Shown: positions 8,991 through 17,368, counted from the first letter of the stretch. The stretch is DNA of 64,000 nt from Saccharomonospora piscinae (GCF_005862235.1 NZ_VCEK01000004.1:310001-374000), one strand, 5' to 3'. Made by a program: numbers and translations. Notes: a model not told the origin generated them from the sequence alone.

Positions 8991-10285
8991 GACTCGAAGC
9001 CCGGCACCGCGTCCTTCGCCTTGCGCTGCGCCTGTGCCAACCCGTCCTCGACCGACGCCTGCCCGCCGAGGATCTGCTCGTAGAAGGGGGTGAACAGGTC
9101 GTACAGGGTGCCCGCTCCCGGCGCCGCGGGGCGCGGTTTCGCCTGCGTCAGGGGCTCCTCGAAGGCGGCGATCACCTCGTTGGCGGCCACGTCCTCGTTG
9201 TCGTAGACCGAGCCGCGGGTGGGCAGCGTGTTGTTCTCCGCCGCCACGTGTGCCTGGCTCTCGGCCGAGTTCAGGAACCGCACGAACAGGTAGGAGGCCG
9301 CCAGGTCGGGCGAGCCCGCGTAGACCGTGTAGTTGTGGCCGCCGACGGGGCCGCCCTGGTCCTGCGGTCCGGCGGGAACCGGCGCGACACCCAGGTCGGC
9401 CGCATCGGAGAAGGCGTCGCCCGACAGCGTGTCCGACACCGACCACGGACCATTGATGATCATGCTGACGGAGCCGTCCTTGAACCCGTCCTGCATGTTC
9501 GTGTACTTGTTCGCGCTGGTGTCGGTGGTTCCCACGCCGTCGGCGGTCAGCTCCTGCACCGTCTCGACCGCGGCACTCACCTCGGGGCTGTCGATCGTGA
9601 TGCGCTCGGCCTCCGTGTCGACGTAGTCCGCGCCCTCGCCGTAGACGAAGGGCAGCAGGAAGTAGGAGTCGGCGTTGAGGAAGACGCCCGTGGTGCCGGA
9701 GATCTCCTCCTCCAGCGTGCTGGCGGTCTCGCGCAGCTCGTCCCAGGTGGCGGGCGGGGCGTCGATGCCGGCCTGCTCGAAGTGGTCCTTGTTGTAGAGC
9801 AGGGCGAGGGTGTCGGTGACCTGCGGCACGCCGTAGGTCTTGCCCTCGTAGACGTTGCTCTCCATGGGAACCTGGAGGTAGTCGTCGGCGTTGTCGAGCG
9901 CCGGTGTGCCGTCGAGCGGCTGGAGGTAGCCGAGCGCGGCGAACGTCGAGGTCCAGCCCACGTCGGTGCGCATCACGTCCGGTGCGCCGTCGCCGCTCTG
10001 GGCCGCCGTCTTGAACTTGTCGTCCGCTCCGTCGAAGGGCACGTTGACGTACTCGACGGTGATGTTGGGGTACTGCTCTTCGAACCGCGTCACCAGCTCC
10101 TTGTACGCGGGTGACTCGCTGGTGGCGTCCGAGGTGTCCCAGAAGGTGACGGTGCCCGTCACGGCCTGGGGGTCGGCCGCCGCCTGGTCGGCCGCGTCGG
10201 TCTGGTCGGTGGCGGACTCGCCGCACGCGGTCACCGTCAACGCGGTGGCGGCGGCGAGCGCCAGCACTCTGCTGCCTCGTGTCAT
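8987..10285 (-). CDS. malE: Maltose/maltodextrin-binding lipoprotein MalE
   Basis: A 432-residue extracellular solute-binding protein (family 1). The signal peptide ends in a lipobox (LTVTAC, C21) so the mature protein is lipid-anchored outside the membrane. The domain opens with VTFWDTSDATSESPAYKELV and contains the family's MIINGPW segment. Start ATG 10285 is preceded by GAGGAGA. It is first in the malE-malF-malG-glucosidase-LacI unit. Confidence 0.93.
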   Translation of the reverse strand: MTRGSRVLALAAATALTVTACGESATDQTDAADQAAADPQAVTGTVTFWDTSDATSESPAYKELVTRFEEQYPNITVEYVNVPFDGADDKFKTAAQSGDGAPDVMRTDVGWTSTFAALGYLQPLDGTPALDNADDYLQVPMESNVYEGKTYGVPQVTDTLALLYNKDHFEQAGIDAPPATWDELRETASTLEEEISGTTGVFLNADSYFLLPFVYGEGADYVDTEAERITIDSPEVSAAVETVQELTADGVGTTDTSANKYTNMQDGFKDGSVSMIINGPWSVSDTLSGDAFSDAADLGVAPVPAGPQDQGGPVGGHNYTVYAGSPDLAASYLFVRFLNSAESQAHVAAENNTLPTRGSVYDNEDVAANEVIAAFEEPLTQAKPRPAAPGAGTLYDLFTPFYEQILGGQASVEDGLAQAQRKAKDAVPGFES

Positions 10286-10310
10286 GGTTCTCCTCGCTGA
10301 GACCGGGGTG

Positions 10311-10355
10311 CGCAAGACGGTAACCCCGCGTCCCCGGGAGCGCAAGGATCTTGCA
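10311..10355 (-). promoter_or_regulatory. malE promoter with CTTGC/GCAAG operator repeats
   Basis: On the minus strand TTGCGC, a 17-nt spacer and TACCGT form a plausible -35/-10 for malE. The -35 sits in the palindrome GCAAG-GAT-CTTGC (10342-10354). Further GCAAG/CTTGC half-sites occur near 10312 and 10377, and GAAAGTTTC (10356-10364) is another small palindrome. Similar CTTGC-type repeats are known near streptomycete malE and amylase promoters. The adjacent LacI protein is the expected ligand. Confidence 0.55.
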
Positions 10356-10362
10356 GAAAGTT

Positions 10363-10998
10363 TCAGCGATCTCTGTGCAAGAGGTTGCGGTCCGCGAGCC
10401 AGTCGACAACGGTGTCGGCGAGCTGGGCCTCCGTGTACTCCGTCACGTCGAGTTCGAGCACCGGAAGCCGCCCGCGCGCCGCCGCCGTGCGCAACGCGTC
10501 CTGTTCCCGCACGAACACACCGAGGTCGTCGTACTGGCGCGGGTTCGCCGAGACCCGGAGCCGTTCCTCGCGTGCCTCTTCGAACGTCTCCGGCTGCCGC
10601 GTGCACAACACCACCGCGAACCCGAGCGCGGCCAGCCGCTCCTCCAGCGGGCCGAAGTCCAGGTGGCGGCCGGTCCGAGCCTGATGGACCAGGGTGGAGA
10701 GGTGGAACCGATCCACGATCCACGTGTAGTAGCGGTGCAGCTCGAACAGCCGGACCCACGTGCGGTACGCCTCCAGCGCGGCGTCCTGCTGTTCCGGCTC
10801 GAAGGTGATGAGGCTCGGTCCCCACGCCTCGTTCGTCAGCCCACTCCACTCCGCCGACACCAGCGGCAGGTGGTAACGATACCGGCGGGCGCCCGCGAAG
10901 CGGGCGTGATCCCGCAGTGTGAACGCCAGTTCGGTCTTCTTCGTCAGCCGGGTGCCTTCGAGGATCACCTTGGGGCACAGCGGTCGGGAATCCGTCAT
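10363..10998 (-). CDS. P-loop kinase-like protein with degenerate Walker A (thymidylate kinase-like)
   Basis: A 211-residue protein starting MTDSRPLCPKVILEGTRLTK. Strand-loop-helix VILEGTRLTKKTELAFTL resembles the P-loop of nucleoside/nucleotide kinases, but the GxxxxGK[ST] glycine before the lysine is replaced (GTRLTKKT). Later WIVDRFHLSTL resembles the DRxH substrate motif of dNMP/dNK-type kinases, and FAVVLCTRQPETFEEAREER resembles their LID region. Function is unknown. The frame stays open far upstream; ATG 10998 gives a compact domain and is my choice, with moderate confidence. Its 3' end overlaps the malE upstream region. Confidence 0.6.
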   Translation of the reverse strand: MTDSRPLCPKVILEGTRLTKKTELAFTLRDHARFAGARRYRYHLPLVSAEWSGLTNEAWGPSLITFEPEQQDAALEAYRTWVRLFELHRYYTWIVDRFHLSTLVHQARTGRHLDFGPLEERLAALGFAVVLCTRQPETFEEAREERLRVSANPRQYDDLGVFVREQDALRTAAARGRLPVLELDVTEYTEAQLADTVVDWLADRNLLHRDR

Positions 10999-11177
10999 CT
11001 CGGTATCCAACAGTATTTCCGCGACGACTGGCCACAATGTCTGGTTCGCCAGCTGAAACCGCGGTGACTCGGTGCTTTCGTCGGATTGACGGTGCGGCTG
11101 CGCGGCTGGGCGGCGGGCGGGAAACCACTGATGGTGCTGGTCGTCAAGGACCTCACGGCGCCGGGGACGCGCCGGGA

Positions 11178-11253
11178 CACCGTGTCCGCAGCCTGCGTTG
11201 CCATCTTTGCACCGCACGATGCGGACACGGCTACCTGGCCTGCGGACACGGTG
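11178..11253. repeat. Dispersed repeat with 14-bp terminal inverted repeats, copy 1 (TGCGGACACGG family)
   Basis: Ends are perfect 14-bp inverted repeats, CACCGTGTCCGCAG (11178-11191) and CTGCGGACACGGTG (11240-11253), with an inner TGCGGACACGG at 11220-11230. The interior CCGCACGATGCGGACACGG matches, in reverse complement, the start of the copy at 35451. It sits at the 3' end of a decayed oxidase gene. No coding capacity; probably a MITE-like or palindromic repeat unit. Confidence 0.7.
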
Positions 11254-11486
11254 AGGGCTCGCGCGTCGGTCAGGTCGTGGCAGCCGCTCATGGTGAGGGT
11301 GGTGGTGAGTTCGTCGGCCAGCAGCCCCAACGCGTCGCGGGCCAGTGCGCACAGGATGTCGCTCCCGGAGCGCACACCGCCGTCGAGCAGCACCGCACAC
11401 CGGCCCGCCACCGCGTCGCGGACGGCGGGCAGTGCCGTGAGCGCGGGGACGGTGCGGTCGAGCTGGGGGCCACCGTGTACCAGCGC
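11247..11486 (-). pseudogene. Remnant of an FMN-dependent alpha-hydroxy-acid oxidase (C-terminal part)
   Basis: The minus strand encodes about 80 residues resembling the C-terminal third of lactate/mandelate-type oxidases: VHGGPQLDRT matches the catalytic NHGGRQLD motif, AVLLDGGVRSGSDILCALA the FMN-phosphate segment, and LLADELTTTLTMSGCHDL the final helix. About 25 residues that normally lie between the last two (GADAVLVGRP-type segment) are missing, and everything before the active-site histidine is gone. It meets an aminotransferase remnant at about 11470 and runs into the dispersed repeat at its 3' end. Non-functional. Confidence 0.7.
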
Positions 11487-11780
11487 AATCTGAGGCGGCT
11501 GCTGGACGGTCTGGCGGCCCGGTTCCCCGAGGGCGGCGGTGTGCGCTGGAACCGGCCGTCCGGCGGATTCTTCGTCGTGGTCGATGTGCCCTTCGCCGCC
11601 GACGACGCCGCGCTGGAGGAGTCCGGGCGGGAGTTCGGTGTGCTGTGGGTTCCGATGCGGCACTTCTACGACCACCCCGATGCGCGGTGCCGGTTGCGGC
11701 TGTCCTGTTCGGCCGTCGGGCCTGATGAGATCGACACGGCGCTGGACCGGTTCGCCGCCTTCGTCGGGTCGCGGTCGTGA
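11457..11780 (+). pseudogene. Remnant of a PLP-dependent aminotransferase (C-terminal domain)
   Basis: About 105 residues match the C-terminal small domain of fold-type I aminotransferases of the HpgT/2-aminoadipate group: VYQRNLRRLLDGLAARF, then WNRPSGGFFVVVDVPF, then GVLWVPMRHFYDHPD and LRLSCSAVGPDEID. The PLP-lysine half is absent, so it cannot be active. It ends with TGA at 11778-11780. It lies head to head with the oxidase remnant, as if one deletion removed the 5' halves of two divergent genes. The stretch 11781-11877 to the symporter holds only its promoter. Confidence 0.72.
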
Positions 11781-11877
11781 GTCCCGGCGCACTGCCGCGC
11801 CCGCGCCGCCCGGTGCCACCGTGGTCGCACACCTGTTCGGCTGTCATCGAGCGGCAAGTGTGCTTGTATAGCGCCCC

Positions 11878-13443
11878 ATGTCGGGAACTCACGCAACAAG
11901 CGCACTCGCCGAGGAACCCTCGGCCACCGCGGGAATCGAAGAGACGATCAACGGTGTCTTCGAGCCGGTCTCGGACGTCGCGAACGACATCGTGTTCGCC
12001 ACGATACCGATGTTCGGCACGGAGGTGCCGTGGATCGTGTTGTGGCTGGTGGTCGCCGCTGTCACGTTCTCGGTGTACTTCAAGTTCCTCCAGGTCAGGC
12101 GCATGCGACTCGCGTTCGACGTGGTGCGCGGCCGGTACACCAGCGACCGCGATCCCGGGGAGGTCAGCCACTTCCGCGCGCTCACGGCGGCACTGTCCGG
12201 AACCGTCGGGCTCGGCAACATCGCCGGTGTCGCCGTCGCCGTGACGATCGGTGGCGCGGGGGCGACGTTCTGGATGATCCTTTGTGGATTCCTCGGGATG
12301 GCCACGAAGTTCGTGGAGTGCACGCTGGGCGTGAAGTACCGGGAGGTCCACGCGGACGGCACCGTGTCCGGCGGCCCCATGCACTACCTGCGTCGTGGGC
12401 TGGTCGACCGCTTCGGGCGTAAGGGAGCGATTCCGGGCCGGGTGCTGGCCTTCGGCGCAGCGCTGCTGATCCTCGTGTTCGGGATCGCGGGCGGCAACAT
12501 GTTCCAGTCGAACCAGACCTTCGCCCAGCTGCGCTCGGTGACCGGTGGCGACGACGGCCTGCTCGGCGGCAGCGGGGCCGCGCTCCTCGTCGGCGGCATC
12601 ATGGCCGGTCTGGTCGCGCTGGTGATCATCGGTGGCATCAAGTCGATCTCGCGCGTGACGTCCCGGCTGGTGCCGCTCATGGCGTTCGTCTACGTCGCCG
12701 CGTGCCTCACCGTGATCGCGGTGAACCTGCCGCAGGTTCCGGCCGCGTTCGGCGAGATCCTGTCCGGTGCGTTCGCCCCTGAGGGCGTCGCGGGCGGGGC
12801 GATCGGCGCGCTCATCGTCGGTTTCCAGCGCGCGCTGTTCTCCAACGAGGCCGGGATCGGGTCCGCGCCGATCGCGCACGCGGCCGTCAAGACCCGCCAC
12901 CCGGTCACCGAGGGGCTGGTGGCCATGCTGGAGCCGTTCGTCGACACCGTGGTGGTCTGCACGATGACGGCCCTGACGATCGTGATCGCGCAGACCCCGA
13001 GCTGGCAGCAGGCCAGGGACGCGGTCGCGGCGGGCGGCGACTCGCCGGAGGGCGTCACCCTGACCTCGGACGCGTTCGCGACGGTGCTGCCCTGGTTCCC
13101 GGTCGTGCTGTCGGTCGCGGTCGCGCTCTTCGCGTTCTCCACCGTGCTGAGCTGGGCCTACTACGGGCAGAAGGCGTGGAACTACCTCTTCGGCCTCGGG
13201 CCGGTGCGCGGTGCGGCGTACAAGGTCGTCGTGTGCGGCTTCATCGTGCTCGGCGCGGTGCTGACGCTTGACGCGGTGGTGAGCTTCATGGACGCGATGA
13301 TGTTCGTGCTCGCGTTCCTCAACATCATCGGTCTCTACCTGCTCGCACCGGTCGTCAAGCGGGAACTGGCGGACTTCATGGCCAAGCTGTCCTCCGGCGA
13401 GCTCAAGCGGACGGACCGAGAGAAGGTCGACGTCACGGACTGA
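11878..13443 (+). CDS. Sodium:alanine symporter family (AGCS) transporter
   Basis: A 521-residue membrane protein with about 10-11 TMs. Family signatures include GTVGLGNIAGVAVAVTIGGA and GFQRALFSNEAGIGSAPIAH. It imports alanine, glycine or a similar amino acid with Na+. A TATAGC hexamer (11867-11872) ends 5 nt before the ATG, so the transcript is probably leaderless. A strong hairpin follows the gene. Substrate cannot be settled from sequence. Confidence 0.92.
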   Translation: MSGTHATSALAEEPSATAGIEETINGVFEPVSDVANDIVFATIPMFGTEVPWIVLWLVVAAVTFSVYFKFLQVRRMRLAFDVVRGRYTSDRDPGEVSHFRALTAALSGTVGLGNIAGVAVAVTIGGAGATFWMILCGFLGMATKFVECTLGVKYREVHADGTVSGGPMHYLRRGLVDRFGRKGAIPGRVLAFGAALLILVFGIAGGNMFQSNQTFAQLRSVTGGDDGLLGGSGAALLVGGIMAGLVALVIIGGIKSISRVTSRLVPLMAFVYVAACLTVIAVNLPQVPAAFGEILSGAFAPEGVAGGAIGALIVGFQRALFSNEAGIGSAPIAHAAVKTRHPVTEGLVAMLEPFVDTVVVCTMTALTIVIAQTPSWQQARDAVAAGGDSPEGVTLTSDAFATVLPWFPVVLSVAVALFAFSTVLSWAYYGQKAWNYLFGLGPVRGAAYKVVVCGFIVLGAVLTLDAVVSFMDAMMFVLAFLNIIGLYLLAPVVKRELADFMAKLSSGELKRTDREKVDVTD

Positions 13444-13460
13444 CCGGATCGCCATTGGGA

Positions 13461-13493
13461 GGCCACCGCCACGGCATTCCCGTGGCGGTGGCC
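13461..13493 (+). terminator. Hairpin terminator after the AGCS gene
   Basis: Perfect 14-bp arms GGCCACCGCCACGG (13461-13474) and CCGTGGCGGTGGCC (13480-13493) with a 5-nt loop and no U-tract, as is usual in high-GC actinobacteria. It stands between convergent genes and may act in both directions. Confidence 0.8.
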
Positions 13494-13521
13494 CTCGCGT
13501 ACTCGCGGCGCACGGGGACTC

Positions 13522-15495
13522 TCAGGCGGCCTCGCTCGGCTTGTCCGGTGACGGCGGGTCGCGGTCGATCCAGTGCTTCCCTTCCGCCGCGATTCCCTCA
13601 AGAATGTGCAGAGTGTGCGCGAACCCGGCGGCGTCGAGGTTGATCGCCGACAGGTGCTGCGGTGATTCTCGCGCGTCGAGGTATCCCATCTCCGGATCGG
13701 TGACCTGGATGTCGCGAGGCTCGCCGTTCAGCAGCGTCATCGTCAGGTGGTTGCCGAAACGGCCGTCCGTCGCTACCAATACGGAGGACACCGCATCGAA
13801 GCGGAAGTTGTTGCGTTCGTGGATGGTGGTCGTTGCCTGGCCGAAGTCGAGTTCGGCGCTGATCTCCCGAACGCCGTCTCGCGTGATCAGAAAAAGTCGG
13901 ACGGCGTATCGGGAGTATCGCCACGGGCCGTGAGTGACTCGCGCTCGCTTCGCGTTCTTCGCCGGAGTCAGCAGGAAGGCGTGGGCGATGACGTCGCGCC
14001 AGGCGAGCCGGTAGTGGCGGAGAGCGTCGTCGAGTAGCGCGGTTTTGTCGCAGTCGAGCCAGGTCTCCATCTCGGTCTCGGTGGGACGCGCCCGGTCGAG
14101 TCTGTTCTTCCACCGCCGGTACGCCCGAGAGCGTTCTTCAAGCGCTTCTTCCTGCTCTTTCCCCTCGTCGTTCGTTCGACGACGTTCGGCCACGATGCGA
14201 ACCCACCGGGTCGTCGCGCACAGGACGCTCACGACGAGTGCGAGCGTGGCGACGGTGGCGGACACCGGCGTCACCGCGGCGGTCGCGACGACCACGTAGC
14301 CCGCACTGAGGGCGAGGATGCCGAGGCAGAGCACGCACCACCACTTGGTCGAGCGGCCGACGTCGTACCGCGCGCGGTAGTCCCACAACGTGCCCTCACA
14401 CCACCAGCGCCGCACGTCGCGCACCAGATGCCGGATCAACCACCGGAGCCCGGCCACACCGGTTCTCTGCTCCCGGTAGGTCTCCACGAGCTCATCGCGC
14501 AAGGCCCTGCGAAAGCCCGCAGTCGAGACGAGCCACTCCTCCCGCTGTACGCCGGAAGGGGCGTACTTGTGTGCGTAGTACTCGAACGCGTGGCTTACCT
14601 GGCTGGCGAAGCCGCCGCCTTCGGATGCTCTGCCGACCCCGGGCCGCCACTCGTACAGTCGGTCTTTGGCGCGTCGTCGCAGCGTGTGGTAGTACCACTC
14701 GAAACCGTTCCGAAGGCCGAAGAATCCCGCGACGAACGCCACCGCGTACGACACCACCGGCATCGGGCCTGCGTGGTTGACGACCAGCCACGCGAAATAG
14801 CCTGCCGCAGCGACGGCGATTCCGGACCAGAGGACGGCCGGGAGGCGGTCGCCGGGCAGGGTGCCGCCGACTCTGGTATTCGGGGCGCGAGGCGGCGTCG
14901 GTTTCGGGTGGAAATACACCCACGCGCGCCCCGAGCGATCGTTGCTGGTTCGCTTCCTGCTCGCCTCGTGTCGTAGATCGGCCCAGATCTTGTCCTTGTT
15001 GTTCCCGGTGAGGATCAGGTCGAGATGACGGACGATCACCGTTCGGTGCTGTTGTGGCAGCGCGGTGAGCGCCTCCAACACCACCGCGTGGTCTTCCCTA
15101 GCTCCGGTGTGTAGGTCCAGCAGGTCGAAGACCACCTGCGCCGCTCGCCACCAGTCGTCGGTACTTCCGTACCGGAGCGTCGTTCTGGTCTGCTCGAGCT
15201 GGTCCCGTTCCTGATGTGTGAGGTCGCGTGCGGTTCGCTTGCTCAGCATGGCGAGCGTCCAGTGAAAGCGCACTTCGTTGTTGTCATGACCGTGCGCGAG
15301 AGCATCCCCGATGAGCTCGCGCGCCTTCAACGGTATGCCGTCCGCCAGGGATTGAACACCGACCGCGTACTTCTCACTCGGGGGCGCGGTCGGTGACGTG
15401 ATGTACACGTTCGAGTCGTGTACTTCGTTGGCCTGGATGCCCACCATCGCGCCGTGCTCGGCCGTATTGGTGGTGAACGTGGGGTGCTCGCTCAC
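13522..15495 (-). CDS. Four-TM membrane protein with N-terminal amyloid-like motif; third gene of the Nudix-nucleosidase operon
   Basis: A 657-residue protein of no family I can name. Residues 10-33 carry NTAEHGAMVGIQANEVHDS plus NVYI, matching a motif in the nucleosidase encoded just upstream. Residues 44-180 are helical and TPR-like (VGVQSLADGIPLKARELIGD). Two TM pairs follow (about 219-263 and 385-430), separated by a basic, Trp-rich cytoplasmic stretch. A charged helix (438-470) precedes a C-terminal mixed domain (500-640) with a beta-rich core. GTG 15495 overlaps the nucleosidase stop by 4 nt and GAAGGGA lies upstream; the longer open frame is rejected because it would run through the nucleosidase gene. 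Probable membrane-bound partner or effector of the nucleosidase (inference). Confidence 0.8.
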   Translation of the reverse strand: MSEHPTFTTNTAEHGAMVGIQANEVHDSNVYITSPTAPPSEKYAVGVQSLADGIPLKARELIGDALAHGHDNNEVRFHWTLAMLSKRTARDLTHQERDQLEQTRTTLRYGSTDDWWRAAQVVFDLLDLHTGAREDHAVVLEALTALPQQHRTVIVRHLDLILTGNNKDKIWADLRHEASRKRTSNDRSGRAWVYFHPKPTPPRAPNTRVGGTLPGDRLPAVLWSGIAVAAAGYFAWLVVNHAGPMPVVSYAVAFVAGFFGLRNGFEWYYHTLRRRAKDRLYEWRPGVGRASEGGGFASQVSHAFEYYAHKYAPSGVQREEWLVSTAGFRRALRDELVETYREQRTGVAGLRWLIRHLVRDVRRWWCEGTLWDYRARYDVGRSTKWWCVLCLGILALSAGYVVVATAAVTPVSATVATLALVVSVLCATTRWVRIVAERRRTNDEGKEQEEALEERSRAYRRWKNRLDRARPTETEMETWLDCDKTALLDDALRHYRLAWRDVIAHAFLLTPAKNAKRARVTHGPWRYSRYAVRLFLITRDGVREISAELDFGQATTTIHERNNFRFDAVSSVLVATDGRFGNHLTMTLLNGEPRDIQVTDPEMGYLDARESPQHLSAINLDAAGFAHTLHILEGIAAEGKHWIDRDPPSPDKPSEAA

Positions 15496-16640
15496 GACAG
15501 TCCCTTCGCTGCCGTGATGAGAGCCGCGACCTTCGTGGCCAGATCGGCCAGGTCGGCCGTGAGGCCACCCAGTCGCTTCAGCGCGAGTACGACAGTGCCT
15601 CTGCTCTCTGGCGTGTTCTCTTCGAGTGCCTTCCCTGCGAGATCGAGTTCCGCCCGAGCGGCCTCGTGGGTCTCGGAATCGAGGGCTCCCTTGCTCAAGC
15701 TCTTGTGCAGCTCCTGGCGCAGTGCGGTCAACTCGGTGGAGATCGCGGCAGTGGTCGGCCGGTCCGGCGCGGCACCGACGTAGATCGTGCTCCCGCTCAC
15801 GTGCGCGGCCTGGATGCCCACGGTCGAGGAGGAGGCGGTGTTGTGCACCGTAGTGGATGTCTCCCGTGGTTTCGGGTGCTCGGTTTCCCCCATTGCGACG
15901 TACTCCCCTTCCTTGGTCAGTTCTTCGGCGAGTCGAGTCGCGAACGCCGCCGCGTTCTCCGCTGCCCTGGGTTGCCAGGTCCCGTCGTGCGTGGTGGTCT
16001 TGGTCCCGTCCGCCCGGTCGCTGATTCCCCGGACGATCGCTATCGGCGACCCGCTCAGGTGTCCGGCCTGCGCCACGCCTGCGGCTTCCATTTCGATCGC
16101 CAGCGCGTCGTTGTAGTGCTGCCGGAGCCAGCCGGCTTCTGCCGAGATCGAGGAGTTCTGCACGACCTCTCCCGCGGCGATCGCCCCGAAGTGGACCGAT
16201 GGCGCGGGTGCCTGGGTCGTCCAGTCCCCGACCCGTTTCAGGTGTGAGGCGAGCTGACTGATCGCGTGCGAGATCTCCCAAACCCGTGGTCGTGCCTTGA
16301 GACCGTCGTCCTCGCTGGTGCCTCCGTGATAGGCGTAGACGTGCGTCGCCACCACGACATCGCCGAGCCGGGCGCTCTCCTGAAGCGCACCTGCCACGCC
16401 CACGAAGACGACGGCCAGCGGGGCGAACATCTCGATGGCACGTTCCGCCAGAATGCCCGCGGCGTGATTGCCCTTGCCCGTCAGTCCCAGGGCGATTCGA
16501 GAGTCCGAGTTTTCGAGGGAACCGACCTCGAACCGGGTGCCTCTGGGGTGCCGGTGAACCCGTGTGCCTGTCATGCGCTGCCGGACCGCGCGGTACTCGA
16601 GGTCGAACGCGGTCAGCAGTACCACCACGCCTTGTGTCAT
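15492..16640 (-). CDS. MTA/SAH-type nucleosidase fused to an amyloid-like motif and helical tail
   Basis: A 382-residue protein. Residues 1-245 are a nucleoside phosphorylase/5'-methylthioadenosine-SAH nucleosidase domain with catalytic residues in place: E15 (AFDLEYRAVR), the phosphate/ribose loop FVGVAGALQES (79-89), E183/E185 (IEMEAAGVAQ) and D208 (GISDRAD). Residues 266-289 hold NTASSSTVGIQAAHVSGST plus IYV, shared with the downstream membrane protein. Residues 295-382 form a helical tail. Stand-alone MTAN enzymes are about 230 residues; this added C-terminus is typical of nucleosidase effectors in signalling or conflict systems, not of housekeeping methionine salvage. ATG 16640 overlaps the Nudix stop by 4 nt. 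Substrate unknown. Confidence 0.85.
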   Translation of the reverse strand: MTQGVVVLLTAFDLEYRAVRQRMTGTRVHRHPRGTRFEVGSLENSDSRIALGLTGKGNHAAGILAERAIEMFAPLAVVFVGVAGALQESARLGDVVVATHVYAYHGGTSEDDGLKARPRVWEISHAISQLASHLKRVGDWTTQAPAPSVHFGAIAAGEVVQNSSISAEAGWLRQHYNDALAIEMEAAGVAQAGHLSGSPIAIVRGISDRADGTKTTTHDGTWQPRAAENAAAFATRLAEELTKEGEYVAMGETEHPKPRETSTTVHNTASSSTVGIQAAHVSGSTIYVGAAPDRPTTAAISTELTALRQELHKSLSKGALDSETHEAARAELDLAGKALEENTPESRGTVVLALKRLGGLTADLADLATKVAALITAAKGLS

Positions 16641-17368
16641 CGGTCCCCCTTGTCGGCTGGTGACTTCTCGGGCCGTGCTATGGGTGGGTGGAGCACGGTT
16701 CGCGGTCCCGCACTGAAGAGTCGTGCGGGGCGTCCATTGGTGGTCCTGCGATTCGAGCCCGCCGGGACGATGAACCCGTCCGTTCGCTGGACCTTCCGAT
16801 AGAAGTTCCGAGGATCGAGCCGCAGTCCCCATACCGCTTCGTAGACCCGCTGTAGTTCCGCGATGGTGAATTCGTCCTCGCAGAAGGCGGTGGCCAGAGC
16901 GGAATGTTCCAGCTTGGTACGAGCGCGCTCAACACCGTCGAGAACGATCTGTTGATGGTCGAAAGCCAACGTCAGCCGTCCCGACAGAACGGGCTCCACG
17001 GGTGTCCATGTCGCCGCCGCGGCGTCGGTACCGGCGACCGGCTCGGGGAGTCCTGGCGCGATGGCCAGGTAGGCGATGGACAAGACACGGCCTCGCGGGT
17101 CACGGTCCGGCTTGCCGTAGGCGCCCAGCTGTTCGAGATGCAGCCGGGAAGCCTCGAGATCCGCCTCTTCCTTGAGTTCGCGGGCGGCTGCGACGGCGAT
17201 GTCCTCGCCGTCGTTGTTGAGAAAGCCGCCAGGTAGGGCCGGTGCTCCGCGAAACGGTTCGATGCCTCGCTGCACGAGCAGCACGTGAAGCTGGTTCGAG
17301 CGCAGCGTGAGGATGACGAGATCCACGGCGATCAGGACCGGCGGCGGCGACCACGACTCCTGAGACAT
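16637..17368 (-). CDS. NrtR-like Nudix-winged-helix regulator, first gene of the nucleosidase operon
   Basis: A 243-residue protein with a Nudix fold (1-140) and a C-terminal winged helix (155-225). The segment FTIAELQRVYEAVWGLRLD followed by PRNFYRKVQR is the NrtR-family DNA-binding signature. The Nudix box (47-71, GGFLNNDGEDIAVAAARELK then EEADL) has one extra residue between G and E and lacks the usual final glycine, so it may sense rather than hydrolyse. NrtR proteins bind ADP-ribose or related NAD metabolites and repress NAD-linked genes. ATG 17368 is probably leaderless. It leads a three-gene operon in which every junction is a 4-nt overlap. Confidence 0.85.
   Translation of the reverse strand: MSQESWSPPPVLIAVDLVILTLRSNQLHVLLVQRGIEPFRGAPALPGGFLNNDGEDIAVAAARELKEEADLEASRLHLEQLGAYGKPDRDPRGRVLSIAYLAIAPGLPEPVAGTDAAAATWTPVEPVLSGRLTLAFDHQQIVLDGVERARTKLEHSALATAFCEDEFTIAELQRVYEAVWGLRLDPRNFYRKVQRTDGFIVPAGSNRRTTNGRPARLFSAGPRTVLHPPIARPEKSPADKGDR

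Noticed and set aside
13496-16281. 919-residue continuous minus-strand frame as a single giant gene
   Set aside because: Its first third overlaps the nucleosidase gene in another frame; the motif-bearing N-terminus, RBS and 4-nt overlap support GTG 15495.
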